A stretch of 64,000 nt of DNA from Leifsonia sp. ku-ls (GCA_003367665.1 QKXI01000001.1:434001-498000), one strand, 5' to 3'. Positions 8,278 through 17,776 are shown, counted from the stretch's first letter. Numbers and translations: made by a program. The notes: generated from the sequence alone by a model not told the origin.

Positions 8278-9315
8278 ATGGCCGGGAGACTCGAGCTCGG
8301 GATCGACACGTTCGGCGACGTGACGCTGGACGCCGACGGGGCGCCGCTGCCCCAGGCGCAGGTGCTGCGCAACGTCGTCGCGGAGGGCGTGCTGGCCGAC
8401 CGTGTCGGCCTCGACTTCTTCGGCGTCGGAGAGCACCACCGCTCCGACTTCGCCGTGTCCGCGCCGGAGGTCGTGCTCGCGGCGATCGCCGGGCAGACCG
8501 AGCGCATCCACCTGGGCTCGGCCGTCACCGTGCTCAGCTCCGACGACCCGGTGCGCGTGTTCCAGCGCTTCGCCACGCTCGACGGGGTCTCGGGAGGCCG
8601 CGCCGAGGTGATCCTCGGCCGCGGGTCGTTCATCGAGTCGTTCCCGCTGTTCGGGCTCGACCTGGCGCAGTACGAGGAGCTGTTCGAGAAGAAGCTGGCG
8701 CTGTTCGCCGAGCTGCGGAAGCAGCAGCCGGTCACCTGGAGCGGCGAGCTGCGCGCGCCGCTCCACGAGCAGTCCGTCTACCCGCACGTCGAGCACGGCC
8801 CGCTGAAGACCTGGATCGGCGTCGGCGGCAGCCCGGAGTCGGTGGTCCGCGCCGCGCACTACGGCCTCCCCCTGGTGCTCGCGATCATCGGCGGCGGCCC
8901 GATGCGGTTCCAGCCGCTGACGGAGCTGTACCGCAACGCGCTGGAGCAGTTCGGCCAGGACACGACGCTGCCGATCGGCATCCACTCCCCCGGCTTCGTC
9001 GCCGAGACCGACCAGGAGGCGAAGGACACCCTCTGGCCGCACTACGAGGTGATGACCAACCGCATCGGCCGCGAACGCGGCTGGCCGCCCGCCTCGCGCG
9101 CCCGGTTCGAGCACGAGGCCGGCCCGGACGGCGCCCTCGTCGTCGGCTCGCCCGAGACCGTTGCGCAGAAGATCGCGTACGCCGCGAAGGGCCTCGGCGC
9201 CTCCCGGTTCGACATCAAGATGAGCAATGGCACGCTCCCCCACGAGGACCTCATGCGCTCCATCGAGCTGTACGGCACCGAGGTGGCGCCGCGCGTGCAT
9301 GAGCTAATGTCGTAG
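8278..9315 (+). CDS. LLM-class flavin-dependent oxidoreductase (luciferase-like monooxygenase)
   Basis: The 345-residue product resembles bacterial luciferase-like FMN/F420-type monooxygenases: a TIM barrel starting LELGIDTFGDV, GLDFFGVGEHHRSDF (about 42-56), HLGSAVTVLSSDDPVRVFQRFATLD and the flavin-site segment GGRAEVILGRGSF. ATG 8278 is preferred over 8251 because GAGG precedes it by five bases and a TAGCAT box (8243-8248) would place the transcription start between the two ATGs. The substrate cannot be inferred. The gene ends 17 bases before a tRNA gene. Confidence 0.88.
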   Translation: MAGRLELGIDTFGDVTLDADGAPLPQAQVLRNVVAEGVLADRVGLDFFGVGEHHRSDFAVSAPEVVLAAIAGQTERIHLGSAVTVLSSDDPVRVFQRFATLDGVSGGRAEVILGRGSFIESFPLFGLDLAQYEELFEKKLALFAELRKQQPVTWSGELRAPLHEQSVYPHVEHGPLKTWIGVGGSPESVVRAAHYGLPLVLAIIGGGPMRFQPLTELYRNALEQFGQDTTLPIGIHSPGFVAETDQEAKDTLWPHYEVMTNRIGRERGWPPASRARFEHEAGPDGALVVGSPETVAQKIAYAAKGLGASRFDIKMSNGTLPHEDLMRSIELYGTEVAPRVHELMS

Positions 9316-9332
9316 CCGCGCGCAGACGCGTC

Positions 9333-9414
9333 GCGGGAGTGGTGAAACTGGCAGACACGCAGGATTTAGGTTCCTGTGCTTCACGGCGTGAGGGTTCGAG
9401 TCCCTTCTCCCGCA
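9333..9414 (+). tRNA. tRNA-Leu (anticodon UAG)
   Basis: The acceptor stem GCGGGAG (9333-9339) pairs with CTCCCGC (9407-9413). The anticodon stem CAGGA/TCCTG encloses the loop TTTAGGT with anticodon TAG. A long variable arm and GGTTCGAGTCC T-arm complete a class II leucine tRNA. The discriminator base is A at 9414; the following CCG means CCA is not fully encoded and must be added enzymatically. Confidence 0.96.
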
Positions 9415-9540
9415 CCGGACGTCAGACCTGGGGATGATCTTTGCGTGGGGGCACGGAATTCGCACGCTTCGTGCAGCTTCCGGCCATAGGCCGACGCTAA
9501 ACTCGGGCTCAGCTTTCCCACCGAACCCTCATGGAGAACC

Positions 9541-10257
9541 GTGATCCATCACGCCGGCCTCATCCCGTGGCTCGACCCGCACACCATCATCTCGGCGGCG
9601 GGTCCGTGGGCGCTGCTCGTGGTCGCGGGGATCGTCTTCTCGGAGACCGGACTGCTGATGGGCTTCCTGCTGCCGGGCGACACGCTGCTGATCATCTCGG
9701 GCCTGCTGACCCACACGTCGCTCGTCTTCGGCGTCGATATCTGGTGGGTCTGCCTCGCGATCGCGTTCGCCGCGTTCCTCGGCGGTGAGGTCGGCTACCT
9801 GATCGGCCACAAGGCAGGCCCGAAGATCTTCGAACGCAAGGAGTCGGGGCTCTTCTCGATGGAGAACGTCCGCCGCACCAACCACTTCTTCGAGCGCTTC
9901 GGCGCGCTGGCCATCATCGTGGCCCGCTTCGTGCCGATCGTGCGCACCTTCGCGCCGGTCGCCGCGGGCGTCGGGCACATGAGCTACAAGAAGTACTCGC
10001 TCTACAACGCGATCGGCGCGCTGCTCTGGGGCGCCGGTCTGACGTTCTTCGGCTACCTGATCGGGTACATCCCTCCGGTGGCGAACTTCGTCTCGAGCTA
10101 CATCGACGTCATCCTGATCGGCGCCGTGCTGATCACGCTCATCCCGACGCTGTTCCACTATTTCCAGTCGGTGCGCAAGGCCAAGCGCAAGGCCGCCGCC
10201 GACGTGGTGGCACCGCCCGTCGTCGACGAGCCCGCCCCGACCCGCCCGGAGGCCTGA
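9541..10257 (+). CDS. DedA-family membrane protein
   Basis: DedA proteins (SNARE-associated/VTT fold) are polytopic membrane proteins linked to lipid-carrier recycling and membrane homeostasis. The 238-residue product has the family pattern: GIVFSETGLLMGFLLPGDTLL (family E and G-D motif, about residues 29-49), FGALAIIVARFVPIVRTFAPVAAGVGHM with the conserved arginines, then two or three more helices and a basic tail. The start is a GTG at 9541, five bases after GGAGA; the nearby ATG at 9531 is out of frame. TAAACT at 9498-9503 is a plausible -10. Confidence 0.92.
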   Translation: MIHHAGLIPWLDPHTIISAAGPWALLVVAGIVFSETGLLMGFLLPGDTLLIISGLLTHTSLVFGVDIWWVCLAIAFAAFLGGEVGYLIGHKAGPKIFERKESGLFSMENVRRTNHFFERFGALAIIVARFVPIVRTFAPVAAGVGHMSYKKYSLYNAIGALLWGAGLTFFGYLIGYIPPVANFVSSYIDVILIGAVLITLIPTLFHYFQSVRKAKRKAAADVVAPPVVDEPAPTRPEA

Positions 10258-10271
10258 CCGCGCGGCGCGGC

Positions 10272-11174
10272 TCAGCGGTGGAACTCGTCCTCGTGGGCGG
10301 CGTGCTCGGCGGGTTCAAGCTGAAAGGTGGAGTGCTCCACGTCGAAGTGCTTCGACAGGCAGCCGGAGAGCTCGTCCAGCAGCGCCCCCGTGCGGCCTGA
10401 CCGGAACACGTCCGGATCGCACACCACGTGCGCGGTGAACACCGGCGCGCCGGAGGTGATCGCCCAGACGTGGACGTCGTGCACCGCCACCACGCCGGCC
10501 GTGCCGAGGATGTGGTCGCGGATCTGCGCCACGTCCGTGTCGGCCGGCGCCGACTCGCTGAGCACGTGCACCACATCCCGGAGCAGCGTGAACGCCCGCG
10601 GCACGATCAGCACCGCGATGAGCAGCGACGCGATCGCGTCGGCGGGCATGAACCCCGTGGTCAGGATGACGACCGCGGCCACGATCACCGTCACCGACCC
10701 GATCAGGTCGCCGAGCACCTCCAGGTACGCGCCGCGCATGTTGATCGAGTGGCCCGCCGCCGGCCGCAGCAGCAGGAGGGCGCCGAGGTTGGCCACCAGA
10801 CCGATCGCGGCGACGATCAGCATCGGGACGCTGTGCACCTCGGCCTCGCCACTCACCAGCCGCCCGATCGCCCCGATGGTCACGCTCACGGCCACGACGA
10901 CCAGGATGAGCCCGTTGATGAGCGCCCCGAACACCTCGGCCCGCCGGAACCCGAAGGTCTGCCGGTCGGTCGCCGGCCGCGCCGCCACGATCGTCGCCAG
11001 CAGCGCCACGATCAGGCCTGCGAGATCGCTCAGCATGTGGCCGGCGTCGGCGAGCAGCGACAGCGACCCGCTCAGCCAGGCGCCGACGGCCTCCACGACG
11101 AGCACCGTCGCCACGATGGCGATGGCGATCGAGAGGCGGTTGCGGTTGGCGGTGTGGCCGTGGTCGTGACTCAT
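10272..11174 (-). CDS. Cation diffusion facilitator (CzcD/ZitB-like metal efflux)
   Basis: The 300-residue protein is a CDF exporter, which swaps protons for Zn2+, Co2+ or similar divalent metals out of the cytoplasm. It has a His-rich N terminus (HDHGH), six membrane helices, the metal site SLLADAGHMLSD in helix 2 (about 40-51), a matching FMPADAIASLL in helix 5, and a cytoplasmic domain with VHDVHVWAITSG. The ATG at 11174 is preferred over the GTG at 11177. An inverted repeat sits directly upstream. It follows rdgB on the same strand. Confidence 0.93.
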   Translation of the reverse strand: MSHDHGHTANRNRLSIAIAIVATVLVVEAVGAWLSGSLSLLADAGHMLSDLAGLIVALLATIVAARPATDRQTFGFRRAEVFGALINGLILVVVAVSVTIGAIGRLVSGEAEVHSVPMLIVAAIGLVANLGALLLLRPAAGHSINMRGAYLEVLGDLIGSVTVIVAAVVILTTGFMPADAIASLLIAVLIVPRAFTLLRDVVHVLSESAPADTDVAQIRDHILGTAGVVAVHDVHVWAITSGAPVFTAHVVCDPDVFRSGRTGALLDELSGCLSKHFDVEHSTFQLEPAEHAAHEDEFHR

Positions 11175-11176
11175 CA

Positions 11177-11195
11177 CTTCTACGGTAGATAGAAG
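11177..11195. promoter_or_regulatory. Inverted repeat abutting the cation-efflux start codon
   Basis: CTTCTA (11177-11182) and TAGAAG (11190-11195) form six-base arms around seven bases, with a nested TCTA-CGG-TAGA. It touches the start codon of the CDF gene, so a protein bound here would block initiation or transcription. It is a candidate operator for a metal-responsive repressor; no such regulator gene is adjacent. Confidence 0.4.
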
Positions 11196-11243
11196 TCGCT
11201 GCGGCCGCCAGGCCTCCGGCCTAGTTGGGAATGAGTGCCGTTC

Positions 11244-11831
11244 TCAGCCGAGCTCGCGCAGCGCGGGCACGATCGCGGCGAGGGCGCGCGCACGATGGCT
11301 GTCGGCGTTCTTCTGCTCGGCCGTGAGCTCGGCCGCGGTCGCCTCGCCGCCATCCGGCACGAAGATCGGGTCGTAGCCGTGCCCGTTCTCCCCGCGCGGC
11401 TCGCGCGCGACCCGGCCCGGCCAGACGCCCTGAACGACGGTCGGCTCCCCGCCTGGCGCCACGAGCGCGAGAGTGGCGGTGAAGTGCGCGCCGCGGTCGG
11501 TGTCCGGGATGTCGGCGAGCTGGTCGAGCAGCAGCCGCAGGTTCGCCTGCGCGTCGCCGTGGGCGCCCGCCCAGCGCGCCGAGAAGATGCCGGGGGCGCC
11601 GCCCATCACGTCCACGCAGATGCCGGAGTCGTCGGCGAGCGCGGGGAGGCCGGTGTGCCGGGCGGCGGCGCGTGCCTTGATCAGGGCGTTCTCCTCGAAG
11701 CTGGTGCCGTCCTCCACCGGCTCCGGTCCGTCGTAGGTCACGATTTCGAGCCCGGGCACCGCGGCGCCGAGCAGCTGCTGGAACTCCCGGGCCTTGTGCG
11801 GGTTGTGGGTGGCGAGAACGACGCGGACCAC
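11244..11831 (-). CDS. rdgB: Non-canonical purine NTP pyrophosphatase, RdgB/HAM1 family
   Basis: The enzyme hydrolyses dITP, ITP and XTP to monophosphates, cleaning the nucleotide pool. The 195-residue product begins with the family signature VVLATHNPHKAREFQQLL, followed by GTSFEENALIKARAAA, ALADDSGICVDVMGGAPGIFSARWAG and ENGHGYDPIFVP. The GTG at 11831 starts two bases after the rph stop codon, so translation is coupled. The murI-rph-rdgB order is conserved in actinobacteria. Confidence 0.96.
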   Translation of the reverse strand: MVRVVLATHNPHKAREFQQLLGAAVPGLEIVTYDGPEPVEDGTSFEENALIKARAAARHTGLPALADDSGICVDVMGGAPGIFSARWAGAHGDAQANLRLLLDQLADIPDTDRGAHFTATLALVAPGGEPTVVQGVWPGRVAREPRGENGHGYDPIFVPDGGEATAAELTAEQKNADSHRARALAAIVPALRELG

Positions 11832-11833
11832 GC

Positions 11834-12583
11834 TCAGCCCTCCACCGCGGCCGGCGCGAGCGCGGCGGCCTGGATGCCGGCGAGCTCGGTCGTGCCGCCC
11901 AGCGCCAGGTCGAGCAGCGCGTTGAGCTCGGTGCGGTCGAACGGCGCACCCTCGGCGGTGCCCTGCACCTCGACGAACAGCCCGCGGCCGGTGACGACGA
12001 CGTTCATGTCGGTCTCGGCGCGCACGTCCTCGACGTAGGCGAGGTCGAGCATGGGCGTTCCGTCGATGATGCCGACGGAGACGGCGGACACGGAGTCGAT
12101 CAGCGGCGTCGCCTTCTGGCCGATGAAGCGGTGCTCGCGGCCCCACTCCAGCGCCTCCGCGAGCGCGACGTAGGCGCCGGTGATCGCGGCCGTGCGGGTC
12201 CCCCCGTCGGCCTGGAGCACGTCGCAGTCGAGCACGATCGTGTTCTCGCCGAGCGCCTTCATGTCGACGACGGCGCGCAGGCTGCGGCCGACGAGACGGC
12301 TGATCTCGTGCGTGCGGCCGCCGACGCGTCCCTTGACCGACTCGCGGTCCATGCGCTCGTTGGTCGACCGCGGAAGCATGGCGTACTCGGCGGTGACCCA
12401 GCCGCGGCCCTTCCCGGCCATCCAGCGCGGGACGCCGTTGGTGAACGACGCCGTGCAGAGCACCTTGGTGTTCCCGAAGGAGATGAGCGCGGAGCCCTCC
12501 GCCTGACGGCTCCAGCCTCGCTCGATCGTCACCGGTCGCAGCTGGTCGGGGGTGCGCCCGTCGGCGCGGGTGATGTCGGTCAC
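11834..12583 (-). CDS. rph: Ribonuclease PH
   Basis: RNase PH is a phosphorolytic 3'-5' exoribonuclease that trims tRNA 3' ends and some mRNAs. The 249-residue protein has full family length with hallmark segments: [75 protein letters not shown] and [18 protein letters not shown]. It lies 34 bases downstream of murI and two bases upstream of rdgB on the same strand. Confidence 0.97.
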   Translation of the reverse strand: MTDITRADGRTPDQLRPVTIERGWSRQAEGSALISFGNTKVLCTASFTNGVPRWMAGKGRGWVTAEYAMLPRSTNERMDRESVKGRVGGRTHEISRLVGRSLRAVVDMKALGENTIVLDCDVLQADGGTRTAAITGAYVALAEALEWGREHRFIGQKATPLIDSVSAVSVGIIDGTPMLDLAYVEDVRAETDMNVVVTGRGLFVEVQGTAEGAPFDRTELNALLDLALGGTTELAGIQAAALAPAAVEG

Positions 12584-12617
12584 TTCGGTCTCCTCGGATG
12601 GGGATGGACGGGGTGGC

Positions 12618-13436
12618 TCAGAAGGGCAGCTCGATCACGCCGGTCTGCACCAGGTCGACACGCGAGACCTCGGGGCCGATGAACCGGTGCGCCAGGCGCA
12701 GGAAGTAGTCGGCGTCGCTGCCGGTGGCCTCGTAGCGGATGGTCGGCGGCAGCGGCGAGCGCCGCTCCAGACCCTGCCCGACGAGGGTGCGGTACACGTC
12801 CTTCGCGGTCTCGGTGTCGCTGGAGACGAGCGAGACGCCCTCCCCCATGACGTACGAGATCGCGCCCTTGAGGAACGGGTAGTGCGTGCAGCCGAGCACG
12901 AGCGTGTCGACGTCGGCCTCGCGGAGCGGCTGCAGGTACTCGGCCGTCACCCGCAGCACCTCGTCGCCGCTGGTGATCCCGGCCTCGACGAACTCGACGA
13001 ACCGCGGGCAGGCCTGCGTGAACAGGTCGAGGGTGGGCGCGGCGGCGAAGGCGTCCTCGTAGGCGCGGGAGGCGATGGTGCCGACGGTTCCGATCACGCC
13101 GACGCGGCCGGTGCGCGTCGCGGCGACCGCACGGCGCACGGCCGGCTGGATGACCTCGATGACCGGCACGTCGTAGCGCTCGCGCGCATCCCGCAGCACG
13201 GCGGAGGACGCGGTGTTGCACGCGATGACGAGCAGCTTCACGCCCTGCTCGACCAGGAAGTCGAGCACCTCGAGCGAGTACTGCCGCACCTCGGCGATCG
13301 GCTTCGGGCCGTACGGCGAGTGGGCGGTGTCGCCGACGTAGAGCAGCGACTCGTTCGGCAGCTGATCGCGGATCGCCCGGGCGACGGTGAGCCCGCCGAC
13401 TCCCGAGTCGAAGATCCCAATCGGCGCATCCGTCAC
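12618..13436 (-). CDS. murI: Glutamate racemase
   Basis: MurI interconverts L- and D-glutamate, supplying D-Glu for peptidoglycan. The 272-residue product carries [13 protein letters not shown] with Asp10, and both catalytic cysteines: Cys73 in ACNTASS and Cys183 in LGCTHYPF. The start is a GTG at 13436 with TAGGCT eight bases upstream and no Shine-Dalgarno, indicating a leaderless message. It heads the murI-rph-rdgB run and diverges from pncB across 63 bases. Confidence 0.96.
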   Translation of the reverse strand: MTDAPIGIFDSGVGGLTVARAIRDQLPNESLLYVGDTAHSPYGPKPIAEVRQYSLEVLDFLVEQGVKLLVIACNTASSAVLRDARERYDVPVIEVIQPAVRRAVAATRTGRVGVIGTVGTIASRAYEDAFAAAPTLDLFTQACPRFVEFVEAGITSGDEVLRVTAEYLQPLREADVDTLVLGCTHYPFLKGAISYVMGEGVSLVSSDTETAKDVYRTLVGQGLERRSPLPPTIRYEATGSDADYFLRLAHRFIGPEVSRVDLVQTGVIELPF

Positions 13437-13444
13437 AGCAGTCC

Positions 13445-13450
13445 AGCCTA
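13445..13450 (-). promoter_or_regulatory. -10 element of murI (leaderless)
   Basis: TAGGCT on the minus strand, eight bases before the GTG start of murI, with no ribosome-binding sequence between. Confidence 0.55.
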
Positions 13451-13486
13451 CCCGCCGCGGCCGGGACGGCGCTGTGCGCGCGTGAG

Positions 13487-13492
13487 TAGGCT
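13487..13492 (+). promoter_or_regulatory. -10 element of pncB (leaderless)
   Basis: TAGGCT seven bases before the GTG at 13500. The same hexamer faces the other way at 13445-13450 for murI, so the 63-base intergenic space holds two back-to-back leaderless promoters. Confidence 0.6.
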
Positions 13493-13499
13493 GAACGGC

Positions 13500-14819
13500 G
13501 TGACCGAGACCAGCGCGTCCTCCGCCCTCCTGACCGATCGCTACGAGCTGACGATGCTCGACGCGGCCCTGCTCGCCGGAACGCACGACCGGGAGTGCGT
13601 GTTCGAGGCGTTCACCCGGCGCCTGCCCGCCGGCCGTCGCTACGGTGTGCTCGCCGGCACCGGCCGCCTGCTGGAGCTGATCGAGCAGTTCCGGTTCGGC
13701 GACGCCGAGCTGCAGTACCTGCGCGACAACCGCATCGTGCGCGACGAGACGATCGACTGGCTGGCCGACTACCGGTTCTCCGGCACGATCCGCGGTTACC
13801 GCGAGGGTGAGCTGTTCTTCCCCGGGTCGCCGTTCTTCATCGTGGATGCGCCCTTCGCCGAGGGCGTCATCCTGGAGACCCTGCTGCTGAGCGTCTTCAA
13901 CTACGACTCCGCCGTCGCGTCGGCGGCCGCGCGCATGGTGTCGGCGGCGGTGGGGCGGCCGCTGGCCGAGATGGGGTCGCGGCGGGCGAACGAGCGCTCG
14001 GCGGTCGCGGCGGCGCGCGCGGCGTTCATCGCCGGGTTCTCCGCCACCTCGAACCTGGAGGCGGGACGCACCTGGGGCGTTCCGACGATGGGCACCGCGG
14101 CCCACGCCTTCACGCTGCTGCACGACTCCGAGGAGGCCGCCTTCCGCGCCCAGGTGGACGCACTCGGCCCCGGCACCACCCTGCTGGTGGACACCTTCGA
14201 CGTCGAGAAGGCGATCGAGACCGCCGTGAAGGTGGCCGGTCCGGAGCTCGGTGCGGTGCGGCTCGACTCCGGCGACCTCCCCAAGCTCGTGAAGCAGGTG
14301 CGCGAGCAGCTCGACGCCCTCGGCGCGACGAAGACCCGCATCACGGTCACCAACGACCTCGACGAGTTCACCATCGCGGCCCTCGCCGCCTCCCCCGTCG
14401 ACTCGTACGGTGTCGGCACGTCGGTGGTCACCGGCTCCGGCTACCCGGCGTCCGGCATGGTCTACAAACTGGTCGCGCACCGCGGGAGCGGCGGCGAGGG
14501 CGAGTGGATCCCCGTGGCCAAGAAGTCGGAGCACAAGGCCAGCGTCGGCGGGCGCAAGCACCCGGTCCGCCGGCTCGACGAGACCGGCACCGCCGTGGCC
14601 GAGGTGGTGCACATCGTCGAGAAGGGCGACGTCCCCGACGACACCGGGCGCGACCTGCTCACCCCGCTCATCACCGACGGCGAGGTGCATCGCGAGCACC
14701 TCGGCGCCGAGGGGACGCGGCGTGCGCGGGAGCACCGCGAGCTCGCGATGCGCGAGCTGCCGGACGAGGCGTTCCGGCTCGGCCGGGGCGACCCCGTGCT
14801 GCCGACGATCTTCGAGTGA
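13500..14819 (+). CDS. pncB: Nicotinate phosphoribosyltransferase
   Basis: PncB joins nicotinate to PRPP in the Preiss-Handler NAD salvage pathway. The 439-residue product shows [34 protein letters not shown] near the start (in pieces: TDRYELTML about 12-20), the active-site [11 protein letters not shown], the phosphate-binding region [29 protein letters not shown] and [11 protein letters not shown], and [13 protein letters not shown]. The GTG at 13500 is fixed by the TAGGCT box seven bases upstream. It converges on the DUF3039 gene with only three bases between stops. Confidence 0.96.
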   Translation: MTETSASSALLTDRYELTMLDAALLAGTHDRECVFEAFTRRLPAGRRYGVLAGTGRLLELIEQFRFGDAELQYLRDNRIVRDETIDWLADYRFSGTIRGYREGELFFPGSPFFIVDAPFAEGVILETLLLSVFNYDSAVASAAARMVSAAVGRPLAEMGSRRANERSAVAAARAAFIAGFSATSNLEAGRTWGVPTMGTAAHAFTLLHDSEEAAFRAQVDALGPGTTLLVDTFDVEKAIETAVKVAGPELGAVRLDSGDLPKLVKQVREQLDALGATKTRITVTNDLDEFTIAALAASPVDSYGVGTSVVTGSGYPASGMVYKLVAHRGSGGEGEWIPVAKKSEHKASVGGRKHPVRRLDETGTAVAEVVHIVEKGDVPDDTGRDLLTPLITDGEVHREHLGAEGTRRAREHRELAMRELPDEAFRLGRGDPVLPTIFE

Positions 14820-14822
14820 GGG

Positions 14823-15110
14823 CTACTCGTCCTGCAGCTTCTCGTAGATCTCGCGGCAGGTCGGGCAGACCGGGAACTTCTCCGGGTCGCGGTTCGGCGT
14901 CCACATCTTGCCGCACAGCGCCTTGACCGGCTTGCCGGTGATGGCCGACTCGAGGATCTGCTCCTTCTTCACATAGTGCGAGAAGCGCTCGTGGTCGCCC
15001 GGCTCCTGGTTCTGCAGCAGCTCCTCGAGCTCGCGGTCGAGCGTCGTCGTGCCGCCGCCGGAGGGCAGGCCGTCGGGGCCGCCCGGCTCGGAGATGCTCG
15101 CGTCGTTCAT
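14823..15110 (-). CDS. DUF3039 small zinc-binding-like protein
   Basis: The 95-residue protein matches the actinobacterial DUF3039 family. After an acidic, flexible N terminus it has a compact C-terminal region with His45, Cys66 (ALCGK) and Cys82/Cys85 (VCPTC), a plausible single zinc site. No function is known. TACACT lies six bases before the ATG at 15110, so the transcript is probably leaderless; the intervening GGAGGT abuts the ATG and is too close to act as Shine-Dalgarno. Confidence 0.85.
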   Translation of the reverse strand: MNDASISEPGGPDGLPSGGGTTTLDRELEELLQNQEPGDHERFSHYVKKEQILESAITGKPVKALCGKMWTPNRDPEKFPVCPTCREIYEKLQDE

Positions 15111-15116
15111 ACCTCC

Positions 15117-15122
15117 AGTGTA
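15117..15122 (-). promoter_or_regulatory. -10 element of the DUF3039 gene (leaderless)
   Basis: TACACT on the minus strand, six bases before the ATG at 15110. Confidence 0.5.
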
Positions 15123-15134
15123 GACGCGTGCGGC

Positions 15135-16712
15135 TCAGTCGTTCCGGTTGGCGAACGCCATCAGCTCCGGCCCCCGGCGGTCGAACACGCGGCCGCCGAG
15201 CCAGAGGCCGACGAACAGCGTCCCAAACCCGATGAGCACGGCCACGACCGGCGCCACTGCGAGCCAGAACGGGTTCACGGCGAGCCCGAGCACCAGGAAC
15301 ACCAGCACGGGCGAGGCCAGGATCAGGATCGCGAAGAAGCTGAGCGCCTGCACCGTCGCCGCGGTCGCGCCGGAGGTCTGCGGCTGCGTGAACGCGCTGT
15401 CGCCCGGCTTGGTCGCCGGATACGGGAACAGCGCGGACGAGATGCTGGAAAGCCCCAGGCCGATCACCAGGATGGCGCCGCTCAGCGCGGCGACCGACGG
15501 CAGGACCGCCCAGTCGCCGAACGCGATCGTGGTCGCGAGGGAGCCGACGACGAGCACGGGGATGCCGACGACCACCGGGGGGAACATCCGGCCGGCCCTG
15601 TCCGCGATGCCGCGCGTCCCGGAGACCAGGTGCAGCCAGATGGCGGTGCTGTCGAACGCGAGGTCGTTGTGAATGCTCCAGCCCAGGAACAGGCACACCA
15701 GCGGCAGCGGGACCAGCGCGACGTAGTGCGCCGGCAGCCCGGCCAGCACCAGCACCACGATTACGAAGACCGGGATGACCGGGATGAGCACGATCGAGAC
15801 CCAGTAGCGCGCGTCCCGCCCCCAGTACGTCATCGAGCGCGCCGCGATGGCCGCGGTGGGGCCGCCGGGCAGCCGGTCGAACCAGCCGAGGCCGTGGTAC
15901 GCCTTGGAGCGCGCCTCGCGCTCCCGGGTGACCAGCACACGTCCGACGAGGCCGACCCAGGCCAGCCAGAGCAGGCCGAGGGTGGCGAGCGCGATCAGCA
16001 GCTGCAGGAACGCCGTCCCCCACTCCCCCTGCGCCGCCGCGCCGGGGACCGACCACGCGGCGCCGAGCGGCGTCCAGGCCAGCCAGCCGGCGGCGTCGCC
16101 GAGGGCGCCAAGCCCGTCCCGGGCCCAGTCGACGGTCAGCAGCAGGAGCACGACGGGCGCGATCAGCACGAGCAGCAGGATGCCGATCACGCCGCCGGCC
16201 TCGCGCGAGCGTCGGGTGGAGAGCAGGGAGTGCGCGATCGCCGTGGTCACGCGCGAGGCCAGCACGCAGGTCAGCACCACGACCGCGGCGCTGATCAGCG
16301 CGAGCAGCACGGTGCCGGGGTTCTGCGACCAGGTGACGACGGTCGCCGCGCTGCACACGATCAGCACGAGCGACGGCACGCCGATCAGCCCGGCGAGCAG
16401 CAGACCGGTGGCCAGCGTGCGGTTCGGGATGCCGAACAGGGCGAACTCGCGCGGGTCGAGCGTGTCGTCGACGCCGAACAGCAGCGGCAGCAGCGCGAAC
16501 GCGAGCACCACGACGGCGCCGATCACGACGATGACGCTGTGCGTCGCCGAGAGGTCGGAGACCAGGCGCGCCGCGACCAGCGATCCGACGACGAGCACGG
16601 TGATGAAGGCCCCGTAGAGCAGGCCGATCACCAGACCGAAGACCTGCCACGGGCTCCGCCGGAAGGCGTTGCCCATGATCCGCAGCTTCAGTCCGAGAAA
16701 CTGTGCAACCAC
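15135..16712 (-). CDS. ABC exporter permease, large multi-helix type
   Basis: The 525-residue protein is almost entirely hydrophobic, with about 12 predicted membrane helices and no soluble domain. The cytoplasmic loop EREARSKAYHGLGWFDRLPGGPTAAIAARSMTYW precedes the second half (shown here only as a landmark: DRLPGGPTAAI near residue 285). It starts with a GTG at 16712 that overlaps the end of the upstream ATPase gene by 25 bases, so the two form one ABC-2-like transporter. Substrate unknown; lipids, peptides or drugs are possible. Confidence 0.8.
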   Translation of the reverse strand: MVAQFLGLKLRIMGNAFRRSPWQVFGLVIGLLYGAFITVLVVGSLVAARLVSDLSATHSVIVVIGAVVVLAFALLPLLFGVDDTLDPREFALFGIPNRTLATGLLLAGLIGVPSLVLIVCSAATVVTWSQNPGTVLLALISAAVVVLTCVLASRVTTAIAHSLLSTRRSREAGGVIGILLLVLIAPVVLLLLTVDWARDGLGALGDAAGWLAWTPLGAAWSVPGAAAQGEWGTAFLQLLIALATLGLLWLAWVGLVGRVLVTREREARSKAYHGLGWFDRLPGGPTAAIAARSMTYWGRDARYWVSIVLIPVIPVFVIVVLVLAGLPAHYVALVPLPLVCLFLGWSIHNDLAFDSTAIWLHLVSGTRGIADRAGRMFPPVVVGIPVLVVGSLATTIAFGDWAVLPSVAALSGAILVIGLGLSSISSALFPYPATKPGDSAFTQPQTSGATAATVQALSFFAILILASPVLVFLVLGLAVNPFWLAVAPVVAVLIGFGTLFVGLWLGGRVFDRRGPELMAFANRND

Positions 16713-17764
16713 TCCATGCCTTCCGCTGCCTTGCGACCGCCGGCGAGCTCGACGAAGCGCTCCTCCAGCGTCTGCTCCCCGCGCACCTCGTCGATCGTGC
16801 CGGCCGCGAGCACCTGCCCGCGGACGATGATGGCGACGCTGTCGCAGACACGCTGGATCATGTCCATGCCGTGGCTGGAGACCACCACCGTGCCGCCCGC
16901 GGCCGTGTAGCGCTGCAGGATGTCGATGATGTTGGCGGAGGAGACGGGGTCGACCGACTCGAACGGCTCGTCGAGCACCAGCAGGCGCGGCGAGTGGATC
17001 ATGGCGGCGGCCAGGGCGATCTTCTTCGTCATGCCCGCGGAGTAGTCGGCGACCAGCCGGTCGAGCGCGTCCTCGATGCCGAAGGCGGCGGCGAGGTCGT
17101 CGGTGCGTGCGCGCACGGTCTTGGCGCTGAGCCCGCGCAGCGTGCCCGCGTAGCGCAGGAACTGCGCGCCGGTCAGCCGGTCGAACAGCCGCAGCTTGTC
17201 CGGCAGGACGCCGACGATGTGCTTGGCGCGCACCGGCTCGGCCCAGACGTCGACGCCGTGCACGACGACGCGGCCGGCATCCGGACGCAGCAGCCCGGTC
17301 ACGATCGACAGCGTCGTGGTCTTGCCCGCGCCGTTCGGACCGACGATGCCGTAGAACGAGCCCTCTTTGATGTCGAGGCTCACGCCGTCGATGGCGACGG
17401 TGTCGCCGTAGCGCTTGGCCAGGCCGTCGATCGCCAGCACCGTCGGCCGGGTGTCCACCGGCACGGCCGGCACGGCCGGCTCCGCGGCGCGCGTCTGGGT
17501 CGTCTTCCTGGGCTGTCGCGGCTTCGCGGACGTGCTGCGCGCGCGGGGCGCGCGCGTGCTCGGCGCCGCCGCCGCCGCGGCGGTCTTCGCCGGAGCGCGC
17601 TTCTGCGCGCCGCGTGCTCCCGCATCCGTCTCTTCGGCGCCCCCTGCGACCGTCGTTTCGGCCGTCTCCGCCATGGTCTCCCCCCTCTGCGGGTCCCCCG
17701 CCACGACCGGCGCCCCGTCCTCGACGGACTCGGGGCTCTCGGTACGCGCACGCTCGGGACTCAC
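16688..17764 (-). CDS. ABC transporter ATP-binding protein with Ala/Lys/Pro-rich N-terminal extension
   Basis: Residues from about 105 form a complete ABC ATPase: Walker A GPNGAGKT (142-149), a degenerate signature YSAGMTKK (241-248) in place of LSGGQ, Walker B LLVLDEPFE (261-269) and switch His in VSSHG. The first 100 residues are low-complexity Ala, Arg, Lys, Thr and Pro. GTG 17764 is chosen because TACGTT lies six bases upstream; an ATG at 17674 with a strong AGGGGGGAG is a credible alternative that would shorten the extension by 30 residues. The permease gene overlaps its 3' end. Confidence 0.85.
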   Translation of the reverse strand: MSPERARTESPESVEDGAPVVAGDPQRGETMAETAETTVAGGAEETDAGARGAQKRAPAKTAAAAAAPSTRAPRARSTSAKPRQPRKTTQTRAAEPAVPAVPVDTRPTVLAIDGLAKRYGDTVAIDGVSLDIKEGSFYGIVGPNGAGKTTTLSIVTGLLRPDAGRVVVHGVDVWAEPVRAKHIVGVLPDKLRLFDRLTGAQFLRYAGTLRGLSAKTVRARTDDLAAAFGIEDALDRLVADYSAGMTKKIALAAAMIHSPRLLVLDEPFESVDPVSSANIIDILQRYTAAGGTVVVSSHGMDMIQRVCDSVAIIVRGQVLAAGTIDEVRGEQTLEERFVELAGGRKAAEGMEWLHSFSD

Positions 17765-17770
17765 CCCGCT

Positions 17771-17776
17771 AACGTA
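17771..17776 (-). promoter_or_regulatory. -10 element of the ABC transporter operon (leaderless)
   Basis: TACGTT on the minus strand, six bases before the GTG at 17764. It supports the longer form of the ATPase. Confidence 0.5.

Noticed and set aside
11210-11222. AGGCC-TCC-GGCCT hairpin after rdgB as terminator
   Set aside because: The stem is only five base pairs with a three-base loop, and the downstream gene on the same strand starts within 40 bases; too weak to call.
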